Part shown: positions 1 through 9,063 of the stretch, piece by piece | How the letters are laid out: each line of letters opens with the position of its first letter | Numbering within the stretch: position 1 is the stretch's first letter | DNA from: Bacillota bacterium | Lineage (GTDB): Bacteria; Bacillota; Clostridia; Christensenellales; Aristaeellaceae | DNA: 64,000 nt | Direction: 5' to 3' | Assembly (NCBI GenBank): GCA_023444095.1 | Contig: JAEZRP010000006.1 | Coordinates: 121,303-185,302, forward strand | Notes under the pieces: generated by a model | Told to the model about the DNA's origin: nothing | Databases searched by the model: none | The model's input: only the letters and a program-made list of their open reading frames with translations | Translations under genes and position numbers: made by a program

Positions 1-597
1 GGCGGCGCGATCCTGCCCGGCGAGAGCCAGTGGATGACCGCCGGAAGCGGGATCCTCCATCAGGAGATGCCGAAGCCCTCCGAGCGGATGCTGGGCTTTC
101 AGCTCTGGCTCAACCTCCCGCGCGCGGAGAAGATGGCGGAGCCCGCCTACCTCGCGGTCACGGGCGGGATGATCCCCGTCTGGCGGGAGGACGGTGCGGA
201 GGTGCGCGTGATCTCCGGCACATTCGGCGGAAAGGAAGGCGTCCGGCCCCGCCACATTCCGGCGACCATCCTCGACATCACCCTCTCCCCCGGCGCGCGG
301 CTGATGATCCCGACGAAGCCGGACGAGACGGCGTTCGCCTTTTCCATTCTGGGCGGCGCGCGTGTCTCCTCGACCGCCATCGCCGAAAAGACGGCCGTGC
401 TCCTCGGCGCGGGCGACCATGCCGAGCTGGAGGCCACGGCGCGGGAGGGCGCGCGGCTCATCTTCTTCGCGGGAAAGCCGCTTCGCGAGCCCATCGCCTG
501 GGGCGGGCCTATCGTCATGAATACGGACGCCGAGCTTGAACTGGCGTTCGACGAACTCCGGCGCGGCGTTTTCATCAAGCGCGTTCGGGGTATATGA
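1..597 (+). CDS. Pirin family protein (5' end outside window)
   Basis: The reading frame is open from base 1, so the true start lies upstream; 198 codons are visible, out of roughly 230-290 usual for pirins. The segment with W-M-T-A-G-S-G-I-L-H-Q-E-M-P matches the conserved end of the pirin N-terminal cupin, whose His and Glu bind a metal (family knowledge). The C-terminal cupin follows, including the A-F-A-F/G-A-G-D-H-A-E-L stretch and a typical tail with G-K-P-L-R-E-P-I-A-W-G-G-P-I-V-M-N. Pirins are cytosolic non-haem iron cupins, some with quercetinase activity; the substrate here cannot be told. The stop lies 35 bp before the FMN reductase start, so the two may be co-transcribed as a redox pair. 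Confidence 0.9.
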   Translation, partial: GGAILPGESQWMTAGSGILHQEMPKPSERMLGFQLWLNLPRAEKMAEPAYLAVTGGMIPVWREDGAEVRVISGTFGGKEGVRPRHIPATILDITLSPGARLMIPTKPDETAFAFSILGGARVSSTAIAEKTAVLLGAGDHAELEATAREGARLIFFAGKPLREPIAWGGPIVMNTDAELELAFDELRRGVFIKRVRGI

Positions 598-632
598 TAG
601 GCGAAAACGTCAACCGAAATGGAGATGAAAAC

Positions 633-1193
633 ATGAAAAAAGCAAAGATATTGGCGATCGTCGGATCGCTCCGAAAGGGTTCCTTCAATCTGCAGGTCGC
701 GCGCGCCGCGGAAAAGCACCTCGGCGACCGCGTTGATTTCGCGCTGCTCGACTGGTCGGACGTTCCCCTCATGAATCAGGACATCGAGTTCCCAGCGCCG
801 GAGGCGGTGAAGCGGGTGCGCGACGCGGTAAAGGCCGCCGACGGCGTCTGGTTTTTCACGCCGGAGTACAACCACGCGGTGCCAGGCACGGTCAAGAACC
901 TGATCGACTGGCTTTCCCGCCCGATCAGCAGGACCGAGGATGATGTGCTGTCCGGAAAGCCTGCCGCAATCAGCGGCATCGGCGCGGGACCATATGGCGC
1001 GGTTCTCGCGGTGGACGGCCTCGCGGCGCTTCTCAACTACCTCGACATGGACGTGATGAACCAGCCGCGCACCGCGATTCCCAATGCCTTCGGCATCGCG
1101 GACGAAAGCGGAAAGCTGACCTTGGGCACCAGCGAGAAGTTCCTCGCGGAGCAGGCGGACGCGTTCGTCGGCTTCCTCGAAGCGAAGGCGTAA
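633..1193 (+). CDS. NADPH-dependent FMN reductase family protein
   Basis: A 186-residue flavodoxin-like protein. The N-terminal phosphate loop G-S-L-R-K-G-S-F-N and the central P-E-Y-N-H-A-V-P-G-T-V-K-N-L-I-D-W-L segment are the signatures of the NADPH:FMN/azoreductase (SsuE/ChrR) family, which binds FMN and reduces flavin, quinones, azo compounds or chromate. The ATG at 633 is chosen because GGAG lies 8 bases upstream (621-624); an in-frame ATG at 594 overlaps the pirin stop and lacks a ribosome site. No signal peptide. It is followed by a strong hairpin. The exact substrate cannot be inferred. Confidence 0.88.
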   Translation: MKKAKILAIVGSLRKGSFNLQVARAAEKHLGDRVDFALLDWSDVPLMNQDIEFPAPEAVKRVRDAVKAADGVWFFTPEYNHAVPGTVKNLIDWLSRPISRTEDDVLSGKPAAISGIGAGPYGAVLAVDGLAALLNYLDMDVMNQPRTAIPNAFGIADESGKLTLGTSEKFLAEQADAFVGFLEAKA

Positions 1194-1209
1194 TCGGTTC
1201 GCGTACATG

Positions 1210-1235
1210 GGCGGACGGCATAGCCGTCCGCCTTT
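1210..1235 (+). terminator. Hairpin terminator after the FMN reductase
   Basis: A perfect 10-bp stem GGCGGACGGC/GCCGTCCGCC with a 3-base loop, followed by only three T residues on the + strand. It sits between convergent genes and may serve both; the weak T tract makes intrinsic termination less certain. Confidence 0.65.
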
Positions 1236-1267
1236 CATATGTCAAAATGAGCGGCGGGCGACCCGCG

Positions 1268-3091
1268 TCACCCGCCTGTAAAATTGACACTGTAAAATTC
1301 GCACCAGGCGTCGAATTGGATGAGCCACGCGAGCATCTGCGGTCTGCCCATCAGCTGTCCGAACCAGGTCGCGCTCTCCCGGTTCAGGAAGCTCTCGAGC
1401 GCCTCCCGGTTGAGCATCTGGTTGAGCGCGGAATCGCTGTTTCGGAGTTTCTTCTCGAGCATCCGACGGACGGCCGCCTCGTAGGCGGGATTCTGGGTCT
1501 TGGGATAGGGGCTCTTTTTGCGGTTGAGGATGCGATCCGGGAGCCAGTCGGCCATGGCGTTTCGAAGGAGCGCCTTTTCGACGCCGTTTTCGAACTTGAT
1601 CTCCCAGGGCACATTGTATACGTATTCGAGGATTCTGTGATCCGCGTACGGCACGCGCACCTCGACGGAGGCCGCCATGCTCATCCGATCCTTTCGCTCG
1701 AGGAGGGATGTCATGAAATAATTGACCGAGAGCCACGTCGCGCGTCGGCTCGTGCGCATGTTCACCGTGTCCTCGTCGAGAACGGGGCACGTGGTCAGGC
1801 TCTCGCGGAACCTTTCGCGCAGGTAGGCGTAGCCCTCGCCGCTTTTCACAATCGCATTTTCAAACAGCGACGCGCGCAGCATCGGGTCGTGGATGAACGG
1901 AAAAAAGTCGCTCTCAAGCATCTCGGGCCGGTAGAACCAGGGGTAGCCGCCAAAAATTTCGTCCGCGCACTCGCCGGAGAGCGCGACCGTGTGCCGCTTT
2001 TTGATGAGACGGCAGAAGTAGAGAAGCGAGGAATCGATGTCCGCCTGTCCTGGGAAATCCCGTGCGCGCGCCGACTCCTCGAGAAGCTCTGCGACCTCCC
2101 CGGTGGGCGCGACCAGAACATTGTGATCGGTCTCAAGGAACTTCGCCATATAGAGCGCATACTCGTCGTCGCTTTGCGGCTGGAAAAGGCTCGAGTGGAA
2201 GCTCTCGCGGTTGCCCTCGTACTCGAACGAGTAGGTCGAAAGCCTTTCGCCCCGCCGGATGTAGTCGTCCGCCGCGACCGCGCTCACGATGGACGAATCG
2301 AGCCCGCCCGAAAGCAGCGTGCACAGCGGTACGTCCGAGACGAGCTGCCGGACGATCGCGTCGGTCAGGAGTTCGCGCGTCCGCCCGATCACTTCCTCGC
2401 GGCTGTCGCCGCAGGGCTTCGCTTCCAGCTTCCAGTAGCGGCTGATCTCGAGTTTTTCTCCCCCGCGCCAGACGGCCTGGCACGCGGGATCAATCTCGCG
2501 GATATCCCGGAACACGCCGCCCGAGAGCCGGACGGGGGAAAGAAAGAGGAGCTCCCACAGTCCGCGCCGGTCGACGTCTGGCCGAATCTCCGGATGCCCA
2601 AGCAGCGCCTTGATTTCGGACGCGAAGGCGATGCCGTCCCTGATGCGCGCGTAGAACAGCGGCTTGATGCCGAAGCGGTCGCGCGCGAGGTATACCTCGC
2701 CCGTCGTCTCGTCGTGGATGGCGAACGCGAAGATGCCGTTCAGCATGCTTGCGCAGGCGTCGCCGAAGAGCATGTAGAGGTCGAGCACAAGCTCCGTGTC
2801 GCAGCGGGTCGTCGGCTCGATCCCGTTTGCGCGCACGATTTTTAGAAGCTCCGGCGAATTGTAGAGCTCGCCGTTATAGACGATTGTGTAACAGCGTCCC
2901 CCATGCGCGCGCGTCATCGGCTGACGTCCGTTTTCGACGTCGATGATCGCGAGCCGGTTGTGCCCGAATGAAACGTCGCCCTTCCGGTATGTGCCGCTCT
3001 GGTCAGGTCCCCTGTGCCCCATCCTGGCGCTCATGCTTTCGAGCGCGTCCGTGGGACCAGCGCCGCCGAGAATGCCGCAAATAGAACACAT
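1268..3091 (-). CDS. asnB: Asparagine synthetase (glutamine-hydrolysing)
   Basis: A 607-residue class II amidotransferase that makes asparagine from aspartate, glutamine and ATP. Cys2 (start M-C-S-I-C-G-I) is the N-terminal nucleophile exposed by Met removal. The glutaminase domain spans about residues 2-190 (R-L-A-I-I-D near 47-51, N-G-E-L-Y-N near 73-78). The synthetase domain carries the pyrophosphate loop S-G-G-L-D-S-S at 261-267. Length fits the AsnB family. The ATG has an AGGAGAG-type site 4-5 bases upstream. The 162-bp gap upstream separates it from the SpoIVFB-like gene, so read-through from the mre operon is possible. Some AsnB paralogues modify peptidoglycan or antibiotics instead of making free Asn; the sequence alone does not exclude this. 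Confidence 0.93.
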   Translation of the reverse strand: MCSICGILGGAGPTDALESMSARMGHRGPDQSGTYRKGDVSFGHNRLAIIDVENGRQPMTRAHGGRCYTIVYNGELYNSPELLKIVRANGIEPTTRCDTELVLDLYMLFGDACASMLNGIFAFAIHDETTGEVYLARDRFGIKPLFYARIRDGIAFASEIKALLGHPEIRPDVDRRGLWELLFLSPVRLSGGVFRDIREIDPACQAVWRGGEKLEISRYWKLEAKPCGDSREEVIGRTRELLTDAIVRQLVSDVPLCTLLSGGLDSSIVSAVAADDYIRRGERLSTYSFEYEGNRESFHSSLFQPQSDDEYALYMAKFLETDHNVLVAPTGEVAELLEESARARDFPGQADIDSSLLYFCRLIKKRHTVALSGECADEIFGGYPWFYRPEMLESDFFPFIHDPMLRASLFENAIVKSGEGYAYLRERFRESLTTCPVLDEDTVNMRTSRRATWLSVNYFMTSLLERKDRMSMAASVEVRVPYADHRILEYVYNVPWEIKFENGVEKALLRNAMADWLPDRILNRKKSPYPKTQNPAYEAAVRRMLEKKLRNSDSALNQMLNREALESFLNRESATWFGQLMGRPQMLAWLIQFDAWCEFYSVNFTGG

Positions 3092-3253
3092 GGGCTCTCC
3101 TTTCGGCGGCAGGCGCGAATGAAACCGCCATGCCCCCTCTTAAAAGATATGTCCGCGCGGACCGCGTGGTGCCAGGGCTATACCGGGAGCATGCGCGTGC
3201 CGAAGAGGTGAATTTTTGTCAGGTTGCGCTTGCAGGATTTATGCGGAATTGGC

Positions 3254-4090
3254 TTATGGCTTTACCGCCCGCTTCGCCATCGCCCGCTCGTCCTCGAAGC
3301 CGACCAGCGCGCCTTCCTCGTAGAGCGCGAAGAGCGTGACCTCTCCCCGCCTGAAATATCTTGCCGCCTGCGCGGGCGGCGCATTCCTGTCGATCGCGAC
3401 AAACTTCACGCGCGCGGGCAATTTCTTCGCGCCGACCAGCTTCTCGACTGCGCCGGACATGTCGGAGGCTAGCATGGCGCTCTTCTCCGAGAGCGAGGCA
3501 GCGATCAGAAACACGCTCATGATGAGGAACGAGAGGTTCACCATCCCCGTCTCAAAAAAGCCGATCACGGAAACCGCGACGAGGAGCGCCGCCAGCACGT
3601 GCGCGAGCGTTACGCTCAAAAGAAGCGCCCGTCGCCTGCCGATGAAGCGCCCCGCCAACGCGCACAGTACCCGCCCGCCGTCGAGCGGCAGCGCAGGCAG
3701 AAGATTGAAAAGCATGAGAATCGCGTTCACGCGCACCATGCGCGCCGCGTCGGGAAAACGCAGGACGCCCCACCAGCCGAGCGCCGCGCCGAGCACGGCG
3801 AGCAGCAGATTCGCGAACGGCCCCGCGAGCGCGACGACGACCGTGCGCCCGGGCGATGCGTCGTAGAGATCCGCGATGTGCGCCGCGCCGCCGAAGGGCA
3901 TGATCTCCACGTAGTCGATCTGGAGCCCGCATGCCCACGCGGCGGTCAGGTGTGAAAGCTCGTGCACGCATAGCGCGACGAGAAGCGTCAGAAGTTCCCG
4001 CGTCACCCCGAGGGCAAGGGCAAGGAGCATCGTGAGGATCACGAGGGCGTGCAGCCGAAACTCCACGCCGCGCGCCCGGAACCGGATCAA
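3254..4090 (-). CDS. spoIVFB: Site-2 protease, SpoIVFB-like (M50 metallopeptidase)
   Basis: A 278-residue multi-pass membrane protease. The zinc motif H-E-L-S-H is at residues 43-47 inside a hydrophobic helix, and the third ligand motif L-P-L-D-G-G-R is at about 135-140, as in site-2 proteases. In Bacillus, SpoIVFB cleaves pro-sigma-K in the mother cell after release from SpoIVFA. A CBS-like C-terminal stretch follows the membrane domain. It overlaps the upstream SpoIVFA-like gene by 4 bp (ATGA), so translation is coupled. The order mreBCD...spoIVFA-spoIVFB is conserved in Bacillus and many Clostridia, which supports this call over a generic M50 protease. The sigma-K substrate is not in the window. 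Confidence 0.85.
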   Translation of the reverse strand: MIRFRARGVEFRLHALVILTMLLALALGVTRELLTLLVALCVHELSHLTAAWACGLQIDYVEIMPFGGAAHIADLYDASPGRTVVVALAGPFANLLLAVLGAALGWWGVLRFPDAARMVRVNAILMLFNLLPALPLDGGRVLCALAGRFIGRRRALLLSVTLAHVLAALLVAVSVIGFFETGMVNLSFLIMSVFLIAASLSEKSAMLASDMSGAVEKLVGAKKLPARVKFVAIDRNAPPAQAARYFRRGEVTLFALYEEGALVGFEDERAMAKRAVKP

Positions 4091-4755
4091 GTCGACCCCT
4101 TCTCCGGATCGACGCTTGCGCCGTCCTTGCGCATCTCATAGTAGAGCCTCTCGCCGTTGAGCGCCCCGAGGCGGCCTCCGCGCGTCACCGCCTGGCCGGA
4201 CTCGACCTCGGGTTCGCCGAGGTATGCGTACATGGTTTCGACACCGTTCCCATGGTCGACGAGCACGGCCCAATCCCCGCTCTCGAGCTGCGCGACCGCC
4301 GACACCGTCCCCGCGAGCGCCGCGCGCACCTCTGCGGACGAATCGCACAGATACGTCGTCCACGGCTGCGCCTCGGTGTAGGCGTGCTGCACCTTACCTG
4401 TCACGGGCGACGCGGGCGCGGAGCCTGAGATATTGAAAAACACGAGCGACGACTCGGGCATGATCGAGCGCACGAAGCTCAGTTTGCCCAACGACTGATC
4501 GAGATCGATGCGCATCGTCAGCGCCGCCTCAACCCCGTCCACCGCCGCGTTCGACCACGGCTGGTCGATGTTCCGGACGGCCAATATGGAGAGCAGCAGC
4601 GCGCAGGCGATCGCGGTGTTTCTGAGGAGCTTTTCCCCGAATGAGAGCTTCGACCTGGTGCGCACGCGGCGCGCCTTCGCCTTCTCCTCCGGCGCGGGCG
4701 CCTGCGGCGCCATTTGCGTATGAATCACCGTGCGCCGTTTCACTTCTTCGCCCAT
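4087..4755 (-). CDS. spoIVFA: SpoIVFA-like M23-fold membrane protein (probable pseudoenzyme)
   Basis: A 222-residue protein with a basic cytosolic N-terminus, one transmembrane helix (about residues 45-65) and a C-terminal LytM/M23 fold. The fold is recognisable from V-D-H-G-N-G-V-E-T-M-Y-A-Y-L and the later G-x-R-L-G segment. Metal ligands of active M23 enzymes are missing: the Y-A-H-L histidine is Y-A-Y-L and the H-L-H-F-E motif reads R-L-Y-Y-E. This matches SpoIVFA, which anchors and inhibits SpoIVFB rather than cutting peptidoglycan. It is the gene just upstream of the M50 protease, with a 4-bp overlap. The ribosome site GGGAGGG lies in a hairpin (4763-4797). Confidence 0.8.
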   Translation of the reverse strand: MGEEVKRRTVIHTQMAPQAPAPEEKAKARRVRTRSKLSFGEKLLRNTAIACALLLSILAVRNIDQPWSNAAVDGVEAALTMRIDLDQSLGKLSFVRSIMPESSLVFFNISGSAPASPVTGKVQHAYTEAQPWTTYLCDSSAEVRAALAGTVSAVAQLESGDWAVLVDHGNGVETMYAYLGEPEVESGQAVTRGGRLGALNGERLYYEMRKDGASVDPEKGST

Positions 4756-4762
4756 GAAAAAT

Positions 4763-4797
4763 CCCTCCCGTCACACAAGCGTATGCGGGAGGGAGGG
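4763..4797 (-). promoter_or_regulatory. Hairpin covering the spoIVFA ribosome site
   Basis: On the minus strand CCCTCCC pairs with GGGAGGG (7 bp, about 17-base loop), and the second arm is the ribosome site of the SpoIVFA-like gene, followed by TTTTT before its ATG. It can act as a weak attenuator or as a ribosome-site lock that lowers expression of the two sporulation genes relative to rodA. Confidence 0.55.
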
Positions 4798-4809
4798 TTC
4801 TATGAACCG

Positions 4810-6048
4810 TCAGAGCGGGAGCGACCTGGCGGGCGTCGTGCGCGTTCGCTCGCGGATCAACCGGTCGCGCATGACGACGTTCATGACGAGCCCGATGCCC
4901 AGCATGTTCGTGAGCATGTTCGAACCTCCGTAGCTCATGAACGGGAGCGGAATGCCCGTGACGGGCAAAAGCCCGATCACCATGCAGATGTTCTCGACGA
5001 TATGGAACATGAACATGGCAAGGACGCCCACGATCATGTACGAGCCGAGGGGATCCGCGACGCGGTGGGCGAGCCACGCCATGCGCGTTAGCATCAGGAC
5101 GTACCCGAACACGAGCGCGAGCCCGCCCGCGAAGCCGAAGGATTCGCACACGACGGCGAAGATGAAGTCCGTGTGGTCGTCCGAAATGTAGCCGAGGGAC
5201 GCGAAGCTGCCGACCGAGACGATGCCCTTCCCCCACATGCCCCCCGAGCCCACCGCGATCTGCGCGTTGATGACCTGGCGCGCGTCGTCGGGATACTCCT
5301 CCGGGTGGAGCCACATGAGAATGCGCGTCAGCCGGAAGTTGCCGCCCGAGGCGTTCAAAAGGTACCACGCGGGGATTGCGATCAGGACGGCCACGACCAG
5401 CGCGCCCAGAATCAGCTTATAGCTCGTGCCCGAAACGAATACCATGACGCAGAAGACCGCGATATACACCATGGCGGTGCCGATGTCTGGCTGCGCCACG
5501 ATGAGGATCAATGGAATCGCGAGGTAGATGACGAGGGGCAGTATGTCGCGCACCGTCACGATCTCCTTCTTCCTTTGCGCGAACGCGCGGGCGAAGGCGA
5601 TGATGATGGCGATCTTTCCGACCTCGGAGGGCTGAAACGTGCGCTCCGAGGACGAACCCCAGGAAAAGAACGCCGTCATGCCCCCGCGCCCCGCGTCCAC
5701 GGTCAGAACCGCGAGGAGAACCACGATGTTCGCGAAGTACAGGACGTTCGCGTACTTCCCGTAAAGCTCGTAGCTGAAGTACATGATCGCGCTCATGACG
5801 CCGATCCCCGCGAGGATCCACAGAAGCTGGAGCCGCGCGTATGTGAGCGGCTGGGTCCCAAGCATCTGCATGACGGTCGCGGGCTTCTCAGTGACGGAGG
5901 TTGTGGACGCCGAAAAGATCGACACCACGCCGAACAGGCAGATCGCGAGGACAAGAATGAACAGGGGCCAGTCGAAATACCGCATCAGACCCCTGTTGAA
6001 CCGGTTCTCCCGGAGATACTTCAGGATGGATTGAAGCCACTTGCGCAT
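4810..6048 (-). CDS. rodA: Peptidoglycan glycosyltransferase RodA (SEDS family)
   Basis: A 412-residue SEDS protein with about ten membrane segments. It polymerises lipid II glycan strands for cell elongation with the class B PBP encoded just upstream. Diagnostic stretches are Q-P-D-I-G-T-A near the middle, D-H-T-D-F-I-F-A-V in the large extracellular region, and the C-terminal G-I-P-L-P-F-M-S-Y-G-G-S. The ATG at 6048 is chosen because ACGGAG precedes it across the PBP2 stop codon, and the reading frame further upstream overlaps PBP2 without RodA similarity. Ten bases separate the two genes, so they are coupled. The gene order pbp2-rodA after mreD favours RodA over FtsW or SpoVE. Confidence 0.92.
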   Translation of the reverse strand: MRKWLQSILKYLRENRFNRGLMRYFDWPLFILVLAICLFGVVSIFSASTTSVTEKPATVMQMLGTQPLTYARLQLLWILAGIGVMSAIMYFSYELYGKYANVLYFANIVVLLAVLTVDAGRGGMTAFFSWGSSSERTFQPSEVGKIAIIIAFARAFAQRKKEIVTVRDILPLVIYLAIPLILIVAQPDIGTAMVYIAVFCVMVFVSGTSYKLILGALVVAVLIAIPAWYLLNASGGNFRLTRILMWLHPEEYPDDARQVINAQIAVGSGGMWGKGIVSVGSFASLGYISDDHTDFIFAVVCESFGFAGGLALVFGYVLMLTRMAWLAHRVADPLGSYMIVGVLAMFMFHIVENICMVIGLLPVTGIPLPFMSYGGSNMLTNMLGIGLVMNVVMRDRLIRERTRTTPARSLPL

Positions 6049-6058
6049 GCGTACTCCG

Positions 6059-8512
6059 TCAGTCGCTGAGCGAGAATTCCGACTCGGCCGTGGTCGTGTC
6101 GTAGCCGCCCAGGTTGTCCAGGTAGTATTCGATGGTCGCGCGCGCCGCGGCGGACGAACGCACGCCGGCGTAGCCGTTCTGAATGTAGACGACGACCACG
6201 ATCTTTGGGTCCTCCGCGGGCGCGAAGCACACGAGCCACGAATTGTTTTCGACGTCGAGGTCCGTTCTTTCGGACGTGCCCGTCTTGGCGGCGATCTTGT
6301 ACTTCGAGTTCGCGAGCTCCTTGGCGGCGGTGCCGCCGTTCTCGACCGAGGTCGCTTCCTCCATGCCCTTCCGGATGGCGGCATAGTAGGCGTTGTCCGT
6401 ATCGATCCGGTTCGCGACGACGGGTTCCTTGTCGAGAACGACCTGCCCGTCCGCCGAGATGATCTTGTCGACGATCTGCGCATCGTAGACGGTTCCGCCG
6501 TTCACGATGGCGGAGACGTAGCGCGCGACGGCGACGGGCGTCACCTGCGTGATCGACTGGCCGATGGCGAGCATGATGGTCTCGCTGGGCGTCCAGTAGA
6601 GGTCCTGAAGGTAGGTGACGAATGTGTTGACCATGTAGTGCGAGCGGATGTACTCCGTGGGGATGTTCATGTCGTAGACGAGGATGTCGCGGATCGGCTT
6701 GTTCCAGTCCGCCTTCTGCTGGTATTGGGTCACGATGTCGAGGAGGGATTTGACCGCCTCGTCCACGCGCTCGTTGTCGTACTCGATTCCCCTGTCCTCA
6801 CCCGCTTCCAGGAGCGTGCGCTTGATGGCGTTCGCGATGAAGATGGGCTTGGCGGTATACTGATCGGCGATCGCGCGGTCGGGATCATAGAGCGTATCCT
6901 GGTTGCCGACAAAGCTCGTCGACTCGCTCGGAAGCTCGACGTTCGTGCGCGAGGTGAGTCCCAGCGCCGCCGCCCACTTGTTGATCTTATCCGAGCCCAA
7001 ACCCATTCCTACCTTGTAGAAGAAGTAGTTGCAGGAGTTTTTAATTCCCTCGACCACCGTTTGGTTCTGGTGCTGGCTGATGTTGTTCGTCCAGCAGAAG
7101 ACCGGTTGGGCCGTGTCGGACACCTTGAACTCGCCCTCGTCGCTGATGCGCGTTTCCAGCGTGATGGTCCCTTCCGAAAGCGCGCCGAGCGCCGTACAGA
7201 GCTTGAAGATCGAACCGGGGGTGTCCTTCGCGGACACGGCGCGGTTATAGAGGGGATTGTTCTCGTTGTTGACGATGGTAGACCACTCGCCGCCGGAGAT
7301 CCCGCCCTCGAAGAGACTGAGGTCGAAGTCCGGGTAGCTGACCATGCCCAGCACGCGCCCGGAGTAGGGGTCCATGGCGATCATCGCGCCGGTCTCGGCG
7401 AACTTGATCTCCCTCCCCTGCTCGGCGTACTGCTCGAGCGTGATCCGGTTCGCCCGCTGCCAGGTATCCCCGGTGATGACCTCGCGCTGGTCCTTGTTGA
7501 TCTTTCGGATGTTCGCGGCGAGCGCCTGCGCCATGACGTTCTGAAGATCCACGTCGACGGTCAGAACGACCGAGTTGCCGTCCTGCGGCTCCGTATAGGA
7601 TTTTTCCCGCACGACCTTGCCGCGCGTGTCCACCTCCACGACGCGCGAGCCCTGGCGGTAAGCGACGTACTGGGACAGCTGGTCCTCCATGGACGACTCG
7701 ATGCCCGCGACACCCACCGTCGCGTCGTTGGGATAACCCTTGGAGTTGTAGGTTTCAAGGGAGGAATCCGACATGATCTTCGAGACGTAGCCGATGACGT
7801 GGCACGCGGTCGTTCCCTGCGGATACACGCGCTCGGAGCTCGTCTGGACCGTCACGCCGTCAAGATCCACCGACATGGACTCGACGCGCGTCACGCACTC
7901 GAAGCCCACGTCCTCCGCGATGACGACCGGCTGCGAGGTGTACGCGCTCATGCGCGAAGCCTGCCAGACGGCGAGCACCTTGACCTTCATCTCCTCCGAC
8001 AAGTCCTTCGGGATGAAGTACTTCTCGTTGAGCGCGCTCCAAAGGCTCTCCTCCGGCACGGAGGTAAGATAGAAGTTTGCGCGCCACTGTTTCTCGCGGG
8101 TTGCCTCGACATTCTCCATGCCGGAACCGGTGTCGAAGCGCCACACGCCGTCCTCGCCCTTCTTGAGCCAGAAATCGCTGACCGTAGTCTTTCCAAGCGA
8201 CTCGACGAGCTCGATGGTCCTGACAATGACCTGCGTGTAATTCTCTCGGTATGTATCGTTGGTCTTGGACGGATCGCGATAGAAGGCGATGTCATAGCTC
8301 GTCCGGTCGTAGGCGAGGGGCACCATATTTTCATCGTAGATCGTGCCGCGCATGCCATAGACGGTGAGCGCCTTGGTGGATTTCGATTGCGCCGTGGTCG
8401 CGTAATCCTCCCCGTTTTGAAGGATCATGCCGCGCATCCGGGCGAAGATCGCCACGCCGACGAGCAGAACCACCAGCATCGTGATGACGAGTCGAATGGG
8501 CTTTGGTTTCAA
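6059..8512 (-). CDS. mrdA: Penicillin-binding protein 2 (class B transpeptidase of the elongasome)
   Basis: An 817-residue bitopic protein: short N-terminus, one transmembrane helix (about residues 8-25), a PBP dimerisation/pedestal domain, then a transpeptidase. Catalytic motifs are complete: S-I-F-K at 434-437 (nucleophile Ser434), S-C-N at 493-495 and K-T-G at 743-745. About 100 residues rich in charged residues (roughly 540-640) lie between S-C-N and the conserved G-Q-S segment, longer than in E. coli PBP2. It cross-links the strands made by RodA. It overlaps mreD by 4 bp and is followed by rodA after 10 bp. Confidence 0.92.
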   Translation of the reverse strand: MKPKPIRLVITMLVVLLVGVAIFARMRGMILQNGEDYATTAQSKSTKALTVYGMRGTIYDENMVPLAYDRTSYDIAFYRDPSKTNDTYRENYTQVIVRTIELVESLGKTTVSDFWLKKGEDGVWRFDTGSGMENVEATREKQWRANFYLTSVPEESLWSALNEKYFIPKDLSEEMKVKVLAVWQASRMSAYTSQPVVIAEDVGFECVTRVESMSVDLDGVTVQTSSERVYPQGTTACHVIGYVSKIMSDSSLETYNSKGYPNDATVGVAGIESSMEDQLSQYVAYRQGSRVVEVDTRGKVVREKSYTEPQDGNSVVLTVDVDLQNVMAQALAANIRKINKDQREVITGDTWQRANRITLEQYAEQGREIKFAETGAMIAMDPYSGRVLGMVSYPDFDLSLFEGGISGGEWSTIVNNENNPLYNRAVSAKDTPGSIFKLCTALGALSEGTITLETRISDEGEFKVSDTAQPVFCWTNNISQHQNQTVVEGIKNSCNYFFYKVGMGLGSDKINKWAAALGLTSRTNVELPSESTSFVGNQDTLYDPDRAIADQYTAKPIFIANAIKRTLLEAGEDRGIEYDNERVDEAVKSLLDIVTQYQQKADWNKPIRDILVYDMNIPTEYIRSHYMVNTFVTYLQDLYWTPSETIMLAIGQSITQVTPVAVARYVSAIVNGGTVYDAQIVDKIISADGQVVLDKEPVVANRIDTDNAYYAAIRKGMEEATSVENGGTAAKELANSKYKIAAKTGTSERTDLDVENNSWLVCFAPAEDPKIVVVVYIQNGYAGVRSSAAARATIEYYLDNLGGYDTTTAESEFSLSD

Positions 8513-9063
8513 AGGTTTTTCACCTCCCGCTTGGGACGGATGTGCACGCGCTTGCGTTCTTTTCCCACGAGCGCGGGCGTCAGGGGGTAATAGAGCGCGC
8601 TCGCGAGAACCGCGCCCAGCGCCGCGCGGACGAGTGCGCGGCGGACGTATGCGCCTTCGAAGAGCGCGGTGTTGAAGTACTGGTAGACCATCGTCACGGC
8701 CTCGAACAGCGCGAGCATCATGAGGGCGGCCAGCAACCTGCGCGCGAACGCGCGCGCCGGGGAATAGCCGTCCTGCGCGCGCATCTCGTCCGTATCATGG
8801 CCGATGAGGCCCGCAACGTACCCGCAGGCAATGTAGGAAAACGTCATGTATCCGAGCGGATAGCCCGCGAGAATGTCGACGAGCAGTCCGCCCAGAAGCC
8901 CGCCCAGCATGCCGTGCGTGCGCCCGAGCAGCATCCCGATCGCCAACACGAACAGGAGCGTCGCGGGAATCACATACACGCTCGCCGTAAAGACCGGAAC
9001 GACCGAGAGATCGATCAGAACCAGCAGCACGATGGCGAGGTAGGGCGTCATTCGTCTCAGCAT
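8509..9063 (-). CDS. mreD: Rod shape-determining protein MreD
   Basis: A 184-residue polytopic membrane protein with about five hydrophobic segments and the MreD-typical G-x-L-G-G-L-L-V-D-I-L segment followed by P-L-G-Y-M-T-F-S-Y. It links MreB/MreC to the wall synthases. The short basic C-terminus (K-R-K-R-V-H-I-R-P-K) is cytosolic. Its stop overlaps the PBP2 start by 4 bp. It is separated from mreC by 151 bp, an unusually wide gap for this operon. Confidence 0.88.
   Translation of the reverse strand: MLRRMTPYLAIVLLVLIDLSVVPVFTASVYVIPATLLFVLAIGMLLGRTHGMLGGLLGGLLVDILAGYPLGYMTFSYIACGYVAGLIGHDTDEMRAQDGYSPARAFARRLLAALMMLALFEAVTMVYQYFNTALFEGAYVRRALVRAALGAVLASALYYPLTPALVGKERKRVHIRPKREVKNL

Noticed and set aside
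3092..3253. Possible T-box leader upstream of asnB (TGGCACCACGCGG on the minus strand)
   Set aside because: The T-box core AGGGUGGNACCGCG is not matched, the space is short for a stem I, and no clear terminator/antiterminator pair is seen.
4810..6483. RodA start far upstream (557 codons)
   Set aside because: The first 145 codons overlap PBP2 in another frame, are Arg/Ser/Thr-rich and have no RodA similarity.
6041..8590. An 849-codon open frame on the + strand opposite PBP2
   Set aside because: It is the antisense shadow of a well-supported gene in GC-rich DNA; composition is Arg/Asp/Val/His-heavy, with no recognisable domain or ribosome site.
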